From CAZGHF01 sp964525595 (lineage in GTDB: Bacteria; Patescibacteriota; Minisyncoccia; UBA6257; GWB1-50-10): a DNA stretch of 64,000 bases. The notes beneath the pieces were generated by a model. That model was given only the letters and a program-made list of their open reading frames with translations, did no database searches and was not told the DNA's origin. This document shows positions 42,117 to 48,890 of this stretch, in pieces; within the stretch, counting starts at the first letter, position 1; every line of letters starts with the position of its first letter. The stretch lies in assembly GCA_964525595.1 (NCBI GenBank), contig CAZGHF010000001.1, positions 77,113-141,112 of the forward strand, in the 5' to 3' direction. A program made the position numbers and the translations under genes.

Positions 42117-42767
42117 TTATAGCCTTTCTGCAACAATTTCCCAGTGAACAGCTTCTGCTTTTCTTCTTTTTGAATATCCTGTTTTTTCTTCTAGTTTAAT
42201 CACGTGGAAATGGTTAAACAGTTCTTTTACTTCTTTCTTATCGGAAAAATGATGAGGTACATCAATTTCTGTTGGGTCTGCTTGATTGATAAATGTGTTT
42301 GGTTCAATCTCTTTCCCAGTACCATAACGAGGGTCTTTTGTAGATATTAAAGTAGCCAATAGAGCCCCTTTATTTCCCATCACTCTCTCTACTTCCGAAA
42401 TCGTGTCTTTCAGTCCCTTGATGGTATTGTGTTCTAGGGCATAAACGGCGATTACTGCATCAAAGAAATTGTCCTCAAAGGGTATGTCGTGCATATCTGC
42501 TATTTTTAGATGAACATTCTTGAGGTTTCTTTCTCGTATCTTTTTCTCCGTTATTTCTTTTCCTTTTTCAGAGATATCAATTCCATAGACATCAAATCCT
42601 TTTTCAGCCAAAAATATTGAGTGTCTTCCTGTCCCAAAATCTAAATCTAATATCTTTATAATCCCTTTTTCTTTCAGGAGTTTTACGGAGTTTTTTACTA
42701 AATCTATTACTTCTGTCTGTATTTCCCCCTTATCTCTGTATAGATTGTCCCAATCTTTCTTACTCAT
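42117..42767 (-). CDS. SAM-dependent class I methyltransferase
   Basis: 216 aa. Motif I is IKILDLDFGTGRHSIFLAEK, followed by FDVYGIDISEKG and AVIAVYALEHNTIKGL (post I to motif IV). It is of the TehB/UbiE-like type; the C-terminal HWEIVAERL resembles TehB. The substrate cannot be predicted. The start codon overlaps the stop of a 39-codon ORF upstream, so the pair is probably co-translated. Confidence 0.82.
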   Translation of the reverse strand: MSKKDWDNLYRDKGEIQTEVIDLVKNSVKLLKEKGIIKILDLDFGTGRHSIFLAEKGFDVYGIDISEKGKEITEKKIRERNLKNVHLKIADMHDIPFEDNFFDAVIAVYALEHNTIKGLKDTISEVERVMGNKGALLATLISTKDPRYGTGKEIEPNTFINQADPTEIDVPHHFSDKKEVKELFNHFHVIKLEEKTGYSKRRKAEAVHWEIVAERL

Positions 42768-42883
42768 ATCAAAAATCCGGCGATTCCTACAAAAAAGATT
42801 ACTATAAATAACCTATGCCATATCTTTTTGTCTAAACCAGGACGGCTAGAAATAAAAGGGAATAGGATTTTCTTCAATTTCAT
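42764..42883 (-). CDS. 39-aa membrane protein coupled to the methyltransferase
   Basis: A short ORF starts MKLKKILFPFISSRPGLDKK and ends with one membrane helix (LFIVIFFVGIAGFLI). Its TGA overlaps the ATG of the methyltransferase (ATGA), which supports translation. Function is unknown. Confidence 0.45.
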   Translation of the reverse strand: MKLKKILFPFISSRPGLDKKIWHRLFIVIFFVGIAGFLI

Positions 42884-43036
42884 GAAAAGAGTTTATTTGT
42901 TAATGTTTCTTCTGTTTCACCTTTTAATTAAATAAATTGCTTGTAAGCCAACTGCTAATTATAATATTTTTTAGCAAATACAAAATTAATATATTAATGA
43001 AAAAAACAAATAGACCAACCAGCCAATAGTATTTAA

Positions 43037-43192
43037 CTATGAATTCTCTCGCTTTTCTGCGAGCGCTTTTTTACGAGCTGCTGGTTTCATTGCTTTTAGC
43101 TCAAGCATTCTCTTTTTTGCTGCGAGTCGCTTTGGAGTTTTCTTGGAACGCGACTTTTTCCTTTTTCCTACCCCTGTATCTCTTTTCGCCAT
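43037..43192 (-). CDS. 51-aa very basic small protein
   Basis: Starts MAKRDTGVGKRKKSRSKK and is about 40% Lys/Arg, with a helical KRLAAKKRMLELKAMKP stretch. No acidic run or cysteine is present. A TGTATAAT box lies 10 nt before the ATG. Such proteins usually bind rRNA or DNA, which is inference. The rest of 42884-43378 holds AT-rich sequence and a part copy of repeat R2. Confidence 0.55.
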   Translation of the reverse strand: MAKRDTGVGKRKKSRSKKTPKRLAAKKRMLELKAMKPAARKKALAEKRENS

Positions 43193-43272
43193 AATAGATA
43201 TGATTATACATTATTTAATCTGTCTATGTGATGAAGTCCGCCTTTGGTGGGCAAGAATTCATGAGTTGTGCT

Positions 43273-43337
43273 GGCTAGCTTCGCCTGTTGGACGAGTTTC
43301 GAACCGTTGATTGGAGTCGAATCAAATTGGATTTGGA
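43273..43337 (+). repeat. R2 partial copy c with a coding-like tail
   Basis: TTCGCCTGTTGGACGAG is followed by a frame reading FRTVDWSRIKLDLEK. It is shorter than copies a and b, as if internally deleted. Confidence 0.55.
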
Positions 43338-43378
43338 AAAGGTTTTAGCTTTCACATAAAGCAAAAGACCGCTCTGGT

Positions 43379-44041
43379 ATGAGCTGGAGATATGTTAGCA
43401 TGAAACATATGTTGGAAAATCTGCGAAGTGGAGCGAGTTTTGAATCGAGCGAGTCAAGAAAAATTGAAGAGCATAATGAAGAAATTGAAGCAATTCGCCG
43501 AAAGGCCAAAGCAGAAAAGGAATTAGTTTATGACGAAGAAGGAAAATTTACACATGCGATTGCTCCAAACGGAGAAAGATCAAGCTTAGAAGAAAGACAG
43601 TATCTTGAAGTACGGTCGTCTACTTTTAAGGAGTGGTTTGGAGGGGATTGGGAAGAAGGAGAAGGTTCTGTGACTTTGGATGAAAATGGAGAACCTAGAG
43701 TCTTTTACCATACGACATCTGCTGAAGATTTCACTGAATTTAAAGGAAGTCCATCTAGAGGAGGTAAAATTTGGTTTAGTCCTAGTCCTACGAGTTACGT
43801 TGAATTTGCTAAGTCCGGAAGAGATGTTCAACCCACAGTATTACCTATTTTTCTAAAGATTTTAAATCCGGGACCTGAGGAAGGGAACGACGGTTTTATT
43901 CAAATATTTAAACATGGTGAAGATGAGGACGGTTCTATGTCATTGCCTTCAGAAATAACGGTAAACGATCCTAAACAAATAAAATCCGCGACTAAAAACA
44001 ACGGCCTCTATTCAATGGAAACGGCGAATATCTACGAGTAG
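43379..44041 (+). CDS. ART-PolyVal-like protein (phage/plasmid-type ADP-ribosyltransferase fold)
   Basis: 220 aa; an ATG at 43400 is an alternative start. A charged helical N-terminus precedes a block typical of polyvalent-protein ART domains: TFKEWFGGDW, VTLDENGEPRVFYHTTS, KIWFSPSPTSYVEFAK, PIFLKILNP, and the ending NDPKQIKSATKNNGLYS. Such domains are found in phages and conjugative elements, where they may modify host proteins. Its place beside repeats and tRNA debris supports a mobile origin. Activity is not shown. Confidence 0.65.
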   Translation: MSWRYVSMKHMLENLRSGASFESSESRKIEEHNEEIEAIRRKAKAEKELVYDEEGKFTHAIAPNGERSSLEERQYLEVRSSTFKEWFGGDWEEGEGSVTLDENGEPRVFYHTTSAEDFTEFKGSPSRGGKIWFSPSPTSYVEFAKSGRDVQPTVLPIFLKILNPGPEEGNDGFIQIFKHGEDEDGSMSLPSEITVNDPKQIKSATKNNGLYSMETANIYE

Positions 44042-44102
44042 TAAATACTTTCAACTTAATTTCACAATAAAACCCTCTATATAAAAAGGGGAAGCGCAAC
44101 TG

Positions 44103-44116
44103 GCTCCGCGGGCAGG
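44103..44116. repeat. tRNA-Asn 3'-end copy (candidate left attachment site)
   Basis: GCTCCGCGGGCAGG is identical to 50375-50388, the 3' end of tRNA-Asn next to the recombinase. A copy with one mismatch lies at 44435-44448. It could be the other end of the integrated element, but it is short. Confidence 0.4.
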
Positions 44117-44297
44117 CTCCCTGTTTACTCAGGAGGAACGATTGATATGTAAACAGCAGTGCTTTAGCAATTCTCTCCAGATAGGTTGAAAACCTATCTG
44201 GACCTTCGGCGCTTACAACGCCTCCGGCCTTCGGTCGAGACTGCTGTTTGTTACCAATCAATTCTTACAGAATTTCTTGGACAAACAGGGAGCCTTC
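44112..44297. other. Nested inverted-repeat structure, possible ncRNA
   Basis: Outer arms pair AGGCTCCCTGTTT with AAACAGGGAGCCT. Inside, GATTGATATGTAAACAGCAGT pairs with a near-perfect partner near 44231-44252. The centre has a perfect 10-bp hairpin CCAGATAGGT/ACCTATCTGG and two small GC hairpins. No ORF fits. A tRNA T-loop-like GGTTCGAATCC follows at once. The gap 44042-44537 contains this element, R1 copy b and no gene. Confidence 0.5.
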
Positions 44298-44355
44298 GGT
44301 TCGAATCCTACTCTCGAAAAACTAGAAACCAAAACCAGCGACACAAGGCCGCTGG

Positions 44356-44437
44356 ATTGTACCCGGCTCATTACATTCGCCGGATGATTGAAAATCTAAC
44401 GCCGCCCAAAAGGGCGGCATTGATTTTCTAATCAGCT
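44356..44437. repeat. 82-bp dispersed repeat R1, copy b
   Basis: About 95% identical to 40614-40695. It is followed by GCTCCGCGGGTAGG, close to the tRNA-Asn 3' end. Confidence 0.8.
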
Positions 44438-44537
44438 CCGCGGGTAGGAAAGTCGATTTTCATTTTCTGTTTGTTTGCTTGTCGGAGTTTATCCCATACC
44501 GCCATAAAATAATATAAATATTTTATGAAAAATTTTT

Positions 44538-45056
44538 TTACTGGGACATATTAATTACATCTTTAATTGACCCGTTGGATATATGATATATTTTCCCTTC
44601 TTCATCTTTCAGTACAGTGGAACGCATGGTGATTCTAATAACCTTCCCTTCAGAACTGCCTATTTTTATTTTATCGCCGATGCCATATTGATTTTCAACT
44701 AAAATAAAAAGTCCAGAAACAAAATCCTTGACTAATGATTGAGCGCCAAAACCGATGGCCAGCCCGATAACGCCGGCGCCCGCCAAAATTGGTCTTATAT
44801 CAACGCCGAACAAATTTAGAACCATAAACAAAATTATGGCGTAAATAGCGATATTTCCGATTGATACAATGATATGGCCTAGAGTTTCCGCTCTTTTTTC
44901 TTTTTGAGAAATATTCGCGTCATCCCCGTCGTCAACTATCCGCGCCAGCCGCTTGACGATTAATTTCAAAATTAATTTGCCAAACAAGAACAAAATAACA
45001 ATCGAAACAATATCCACCGCATTTTGTTTAATGATGTTAATGATAAATTCTTGCAT
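44538..45056 (-). CDS. Short MscS-type mechanosensitive channel
   Basis: 172 aa. Two N-terminal helices are followed by the pore helix AGAGVIGLAIGFGAQSLVKDF and the start of the beta domain FVSGLFILVENQYGIGD. It ends at the middle domain (NGSIKDVINMSQ), without the C-terminal alpha/beta vestibule of E. coli MscS. It releases osmolytes on osmotic downshift. AT-rich sequence and no gene lie between its start and the gap. Confidence 0.85.
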   Translation of the reverse strand: MQEFIINIIKQNAVDIVSIVILFLFGKLILKLIVKRLARIVDDGDDANISQKEKRAETLGHIIVSIGNIAIYAIILFMVLNLFGVDIRPILAGAGVIGLAIGFGAQSLVKDFVSGLFILVENQYGIGDKIKIGSSEGKVIRITMRSTVLKDEEGKIYHISNGSIKDVINMSQ

Positions 45057-45347
45057 AGTGTTTAATTTATTACTTATAATAAAAAATGTGTTAACTCTGA
45101 ATTTCTTCTACTTTATTATTATACCAAAAAACCGCTTGTTTGGCGATTTTTTTATTTTTTTCTTTTAAAGATATTCTTGTACTTTCTCTTTTTTAATCTA
45201 TTTTTTCTTCTTTGTCTTTTATTTTGTCCCATGTGATTATTAAATTATTTTATATATACTCTCTTTTACCAAAAACATTTTAAAAAATCAATACCAAAAA
45301 CTTGTAAGTTTTTCTTAATTTAAAAAACCCAGCTCACTATAAAATAT
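45057..45347. other. AT-rich intergenic stretch before the scaffold gap
   Basis: Very AT-rich, with T-runs and a weak hairpin near 45124-45145. No ORF, tRNA or repeat of the window is recognised in it. Confidence 0.6.
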
Positions 45348-45357
45348 NNNNNNNNNN
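45348..45357. other. Scaffold gap (ten Ns)
   Basis: A run of exactly ten N joins two contigs. The true distance and the missing sequence are unknown, and a repeat or transposable element may have caused the break. Confidence 0.98.
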
Positions 45358-45484
45358 CTACAGGACGCGTTCAGAACCCTGAACTGGAAAGATATTAGGT
45401 TAGAGTTAGAGCTTTTTAAGTCACTTATGAATCAAGAGTTTGCGGTAAATCCGTTAATTAACTCTCTTCCAAAACTTCAATAAG
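45358..45484 (+). CDS. C-terminal fragment of an unknown protein (cut by the gap)
   Basis: Open from the gap to TAA at 45482-45484; it includes AFRTLNWKDIRLELELFKS. The FRT(V/L)(D/N)W..I...LE pattern matches the tails behind R2 at 41990 and 43290. Those look like decayed copies of the same gene end, so the missing part may be a repeated mobile gene. Confidence 0.4.
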
Positions 45485-45733
45485 TTGTTCTTTGGTGATT
45501 CCTAAAGGGTTAAGGCATTTTTTCATATCTCGTGTGTATATGAACTTGTCTTCGTGATTCACCCAAAAATCACGAAGTTTGGGCTTGCCGTCTTTATCAA
45601 ATTCAAGAACTTCAAATCGTCTAGCAGAACCCCTCTTGTTTTCTTTGTTTACCTTAAGACCTTTGCTCTCTGCAATTTTATGGATAGCACGTTCAAAATC
45701 TTTAAACTTATACTTCGTTGGTATTGAAGACAC
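45458..45733 (-). CDS. HicA-like small protein (possible toxin)
   Basis: 91 aa from GTG. A small alpha/beta protein with FKDFERAIHKIAESKG at the start, GSARRFEVLEF in the middle and ITKEQLIEVLEES at the end. The layout resembles HicA mRNA interferases, but the catalytic His seen in GSHH-type HicA is not in the usual place. It follows a HicB-like gene after one base. It overlaps the tail of the plus-strand fragment at the gap. Confidence 0.45.
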   Translation of the reverse strand: MSSIPTKYKFKDFERAIHKIAESKGLKVNKENKRGSARRFEVLEFDKDGKPKLRDFWVNHEDKFIYTRDMKKCLNPLGITKEQLIEVLEES

Positions 45734-45734
45734 A

Positions 45735-46145
45735 TTAACTAACTAGTGCAGGGGTATTAGTTGGTAGAAAAGAGTAAGAGCCTCTAACTTTAATATTACC
45801 ACCTATCCTGAAAGAGCTAGTTTCCCTTTCAAGTTGGAATTTCTCAAAATCTTTCTTCATTTTGTTAGCCACATCTTTAACTATGTGGTCAAGAACTTTT
45901 TCAAATACCTTCTTGTCTTCTTCATCTGATATTTCTTTCACGGTGAGATGGGGAGGGTAACCATACTTATGAAGCCCGTCCATGTAAATTTCTACTAATT
46001 CATCCAGTTTGCTTATAGTTTCTTTTGCGGTGTTCGCTGTGCAGGAAATATCAAAAGGCACACAAAATCCTCTCCAAGTTTTATCTTTGGATTTATATAT
46101 AACCCCAATGACCATTTTCGGGGGCATTTTTGCAAGCTTGCTCAT
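45735..46145 (-). CDS. HicB-like protein (possible antitoxin)
   Basis: 136 aa from the chosen ATG (longest frame from 46193). The core KMVIGVIYKSKDKTWRGFCV, then TAKETISKLDELVEIYMDGL, matches the degraded RNase H-like fold of HicB antitoxins. The C-terminal part is helical and charged. An extended -10 TGGTATAAT (46161-46153) lies 7 nt before this ATG. Upstream order HicB-HicA is found in many toxin-antitoxin pairs. Confidence 0.5.
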   Translation of the reverse strand: MSKLAKMPPKMVIGVIYKSKDKTWRGFCVPFDISCTANTAKETISKLDELVEIYMDGLHKYGYPPHLTVKEISDEEDKKVFEKVLDHIVKDVANKMKKDFEKFQLERETSSFRIGGNIKVRGSYSFLPTNTPALVS

Positions 46146-46215
46146 CATAATAATTATACCACCAATGGTTGTAGATTTTCGTGGAAAAATCAAGTGACTC
46201 GAAATGATGTGACTC

Positions 46216-46243
46216 TTGCTTTCTAAAATATGCGTGGTATAAT
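46216..46243 (+). promoter_or_regulatory. Promoter upstream of the replication region
   Basis: TTGCTT, 16 nt spacer, TATAAT on the plus strand. Transcription would start near 46250 and run through a 350-nt structured leader toward the replication gene. It is divergent from the HicBA-like genes. Confidence 0.55.
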
Positions 46244-46249
46244 ATATCT

Positions 46250-46603
46250 AAGTTTTGGATAGTTCTTTGATATTCCAACAATTTCTTAGGCGAAAAGTCA
46301 TGCTTTTTGATGAGCAGGTTAATTGAACAAAGTAACCTAAGGAAGAGTCCAATTGACACGTTCACCCCTCTGGGCCCCGCCCATAACTTGCAGACCGCAA
46401 TCACTTAACGGTTTATGCTGAAAAGTGGTTCGCCAAATAGAGGAGAGGCAACTCCTAGGGTTGAAAACCCCAACAATAAAAGCGGAACTATGGAGGACTG
46501 AATGAAGGTGTGGAATTGGTAATTTGATAGGCGCTTTTTGCGTTTAGCCGATTACCAATTCTTCATCTCCTAAAAAGCGACTATCAAAAATAGTCGTTTT
46601 TTT
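46250..46603 (+). ncRNA. Structured leader or small RNA upstream of the rep genes
   Basis: No ORF is visible. Hairpins are at GGAGAGGCAACTCC, GGGTTGAAAACCC and a long one at 46507-46568 (perfect core GAATTGGTAAT/ATTACCAATTC). It ends in a classical terminator. It could be a regulatory RNA for replication. I found no match to tmRNA, RNase P or SRP RNA signatures. Confidence 0.4.
46572..46603 (+). terminator. Rho-independent terminator
   Basis: Stem CGACTAT/ATAGTCG, 5-nt loop, then seven T. It would stop the structured RNA before the replication genes unless read through. Confidence 0.8.
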
Positions 46604-46631
46604 GTTTAGCGGTAAGTCAAAGGTAAAAATT

Positions 46632-46695
46632 AATTCCCCTAAGTTTAGAGTGGGTCGCTAACTACCTTTGAGCCCGCTCTAAACTTAGGGGAATT
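46632..46695. repeat. 19-bp perfect inverted repeat, candidate replication origin
   Basis: Arms AATTCCCCTAAGTTTAGAG (46632-46650) and its complement (46677-46695) enclose 26 nt that can pair further (GGGTC with GAGCCC). It ends one base before the start of the small ORF that precedes the rep gene. Position and form suggest a nick site or single-strand origin for the replication protein; no T-run is present. Confidence 0.5.
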
Positions 46696-46851
46696 ATGCT
46701 TAAAGAGAAAAAAGAAAAAGTTAAGACATCAAAGGAATTTGAAGAACTGCAGAATGGTGTGGGCTTTTTCAGCACGCTTTTAGAAACGGTTTTAGAAAAC
46801 CCCGAACTTCGCAAGAAGATTTTTAGCGAAAATAACAAGAAAAATGATTGA
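46696..46851 (+). CDS. 51-aa ORF coupled to the rep gene
   Basis: Starts MLKEKKEKVKTSKEFEEL and includes FFSTLLETVLENPELRKKIF. It is helical and highly charged. Its last codons overlap the ATG of the replication gene by 8 nt, so the two are probably translated together. It could be a copy-number regulator or replication accessory, which is inference. Confidence 0.6.
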   Translation: MLKEKKEKVKTSKEFEELQNGVGFFSTLLETVLENPELRKKIFSENNKKND

Positions 46852-47953
46852 CACCGTTATATTAGAAATAGTGATTAGCTTGTCGGCTATTCTTAACCCC
46901 AGTAGATTTAAGCCAAAGATAACTGGCTGGATAACAGAGGAAAAAGATTTTGGGGATTTTAAGAATAACCCGACAAAAGAGGATAAGAAGATTTGGGGTT
47001 ATCTGCCGAGATTAACAATTTTCCGAAGGGGCGGAGTGCTTGTTTTGAAGTTAGAGTTTTCAGTATTTAAGTTGCTTACTGGAGGAGAGAATATAAACGA
47101 ACCCGAAGGGGAATTTGCCAATAAAACTGTTACCTTGTTGCGAGAGGCCGTAGAGCGAATGGGAGTATTTTTGAGCGAGGAACAGGTAAGAAAGGCGCGG
47201 GTTATGACTTTTCACCCTTCTAAAAACATTATTTTGAGCGGAGGGTATAGCACTCTTTTTGCTCTAAGCGAGTTTAGCAAAGTAGATATAAGCAAGAAGT
47301 TTGATATTGATACTAAGGAGCATAGGAACGGCGGGGAGGTTTTGCAATTTTATTCAAACTTGCACGCTTTTTGCCTTTACGACCCTAAAAGAGATTCAAG
47401 GAAACCGCCGAAGAGAGCTTTTGATAAAGACCAAAGCGACCTGCAAAAATCTTTATTCGGGAGCTTATCAAACGAGGTAGAAATTTTGCGAATGGAAGCA
47501 AGGCCTAAAAAGCCTAAATTCAAGGACATTTTTGAAAAGATTGGTTATGACAACTACGAACCCACCTTTGAGGATATTTTGAACAGGGATTTGTGCCAGA
47601 AGATATTGAAATACTACTGGGATTATTTTTTCGGCGACAATATGTTTTTATTTGATACAAGGAATAATCCGCAAAGAGTATTAAACACTATTTTGGACAG
47701 ATACAAGGGCAAGAAGTTGAATGTGAATAAAGCATTTTCGCTCGCTGGCTTTGTCCTTTGCGCTAAAGACAAGGAAGGGATGAGGGGGGTTAGAAACGTT
47801 ATTGAGTTTCACAAGCCGAAGAATAACTGGAGCAAGACGAGAAAATGGCTTGATGATTTTCGCGGGGACTTGGATAAATCCTACCTGCATGGGTTTATTG
47901 AAGATATTGAGCGGCAGTTAGACGAGTTTAAACCGTTAAAGTTGCCCACTTGA
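46844..47953 (+). CDS. Phage/plasmid replication initiator-like protein (Phage_CRI/gpII type)
   Basis: 369 aa. The order MIDTVILEI, then LPRLTIFRRGGVLVLKLEFSV, a (L)TGGENINE stretch, LLREAVERMGVFLSEEQVRKA and FHPSKNIIL resembles replication proteins of filamentous phages and related CPR elements. Such enzymes nick an origin to start rolling-circle replication. The nicking Tyr was not identified with confidence. The inverted repeat upstream is the likely origin. No coat or Zot-like gene is present. Confidence 0.5.
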   Translation: MIDTVILEIVISLSAILNPSRFKPKITGWITEEKDFGDFKNNPTKEDKKIWGYLPRLTIFRRGGVLVLKLEFSVFKLLTGGENINEPEGEFANKTVTLLREAVERMGVFLSEEQVRKARVMTFHPSKNIILSGGYSTLFALSEFSKVDISKKFDIDTKEHRNGGEVLQFYSNLHAFCLYDPKRDSRKPPKRAFDKDQSDLQKSLFGSLSNEVEILRMEARPKKPKFKDIFEKIGYDNYEPTFEDILNRDLCQKILKYYWDYFFGDNMFLFDTRNNPQRVLNTILDRYKGKKLNVNKAFSLAGFVLCAKDKEGMRGVRNVIEFHKPKNNWSKTRKWLDDFRGDLDKSYLHGFIEDIERQLDEFKPLKLPT

Positions 47954-47973
47954 TGTGTAAAGTATTGTAAAGT

Positions 47974-48180
47974 ATGATTATTGGTATGAAGCAGAAAGTA
48001 AAGTCGGTATTAAACTTTGTTTTGAATAATTGGTTTAAGTTAATCCTATTGGTCTTGGTATTTTGGTTTTTAACCATATTACAAGATGAGGTTGTAATAC
48101 GGCACAAGGGTTATATTGATTTAGACCACGATGGGTATATTGACTTAGACCACGAGGGTTATATTGATGTCGGGCGATAG
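47974..48180 (+). CDS. Small membrane protein with GYIDLDH repeats
   Basis: 68 aa; an ATG at 47986 is also possible. One membrane helix (WFKLILLVLVFWFLTILQ) is followed by three tandem repeats of the form GYIDLDH(D/E), encoded by a 24-nt tandem DNA repeat. The acidic repeats could bind cations. Function is unknown; the next gene begins inside or just after its end. Confidence 0.55.
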   Translation: MIIGMKQKVKSVLNFVLNNWFKLILLVLVFWFLTILQDEVVIRHKGYIDLDHDGYIDLDHEGYIDVGR

Positions 48181-48187
48181 AAAAGCT

Positions 48188-48364
48188 ATGAGGGAAAAGG
48201 AATTTTACACAGCACGGGAATTAGCCGACAAGTTGCGAGTCAATATAATGACGATTTACCGATACATTAAGGCGAAGAAATTAAAGGCGTATAAAATCGG
48301 AAAAGAGTTTCGTATCGAACGAGCCGAGTTCGAGAGGTTTATGAAAAAAGCAAGAATAAAATAA
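48188..48364 (+). CDS. Excisionase-family helix-turn-helix protein
   Basis: 58 aa from the chosen ATG (a TTG at 48164 opens a longer frame). FYTARELADKLRVNIMTIYRYIKAKKLKAYKIG is a MerR/Xis-type HTH_17 domain with the usual winged tail KEFRIERAEFERFM. In a recombinase-bearing element it probably controls the direction of recombination or gene expression. Confidence 0.8.
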   Translation: MREKEFYTARELADKLRVNIMTIYRYIKAKKLKAYKIGKEFRIERAEFERFMKKARIK

Positions 48365-48388
48365 AATAATGAACCTTTTAAATTAAAT

Positions 48389-48790
48389 ATGGACAATTTT
48401 ATAGACAAAATTAACAAGTTATCACTACCCACGACAATTTTAATAGCGAGCATTATTTTGGGCGGATTTTATTATGCGAGCCAAGTAAATAAACAGCGTT
48501 CTATTGAAGAGCAACAGCAGATTAAAATAGAGCAAGACAACAAAGAATATGTCGCTAAAAGAAGAAAAGACTGCTATGACTACGAAGCTTCGGAGAGAAA
48601 AAAGTTTAATAATATAGGCGGTAGTTTTTATGATGAGGAAAATGATGTTTGTAGGGTTGAATATAGAAATTCTAAATATGACGAGTTTACTTGCAATATT
48701 TATGAGCGACTTGAAGAAGAAAACACCACAGGTTTAGATTTAAGCGCTTTGATAACGGAGTGTAATAAATTTTTTACAAAAGAATATTGA
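48389..48790 (+). CDS. Single-pass membrane protein of unknown function
   Basis: 133 aa. An N-terminal helix (TTILIASIILGGFYYAS) is followed by a charged coiled-coil-like stretch and a C-terminal part with cysteines at DCYDYE, DVCRVEY, FTCNIY and ITECNKF. No family was recognised. AT-rich like the rest of the element; 100 nt without a gene follow before the recombinase. Confidence 0.5.
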   Translation: MDNFIDKINKLSLPTTILIASIILGGFYYASQVNKQRSIEEQQQIKIEQDNKEYVAKRRKDCYDYEASERKKFNNIGGSFYDEENDVCRVEYRNSKYDEFTCNIYERLEEENTTGLDLSALITECNKFFTKEY

Positions 48791-48890
48791 ACATTTTTTT
48801 AAAAAGACAAAGATAAACGCTTTAAGAGATGTTCACAATAAATTCATAGGAAAAAAGTTTAAAAGAACGAAAGTCAAAACAGAATAAAAC

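Noticed and set aside
42881..42934. A 17-codon plus-strand ORF starting MKRVYLLMF.
   Set aside because: Too short, no ribosome binding site or coupling, and it overlaps the start of the better supported minus-strand 39-codon ORF.
44112..44297. Retron msr-msd or diversity-generating template repeat.
   Set aside because: No reverse transcriptase gene is present in the window.
44276..44312. tRNA-like GGTTCGAATCC segment, read as a tRNA gene.
   Set aside because: Only a T-arm-like part is present. No matching acceptor stem or anticodon arm could be found.
46250..46603. Structured leader read as RNase P RNA, tmRNA or SRP RNA.
   Set aside because: The expected conserved strings of these RNAs are absent; the hairpins are generic and end in a simple terminator.
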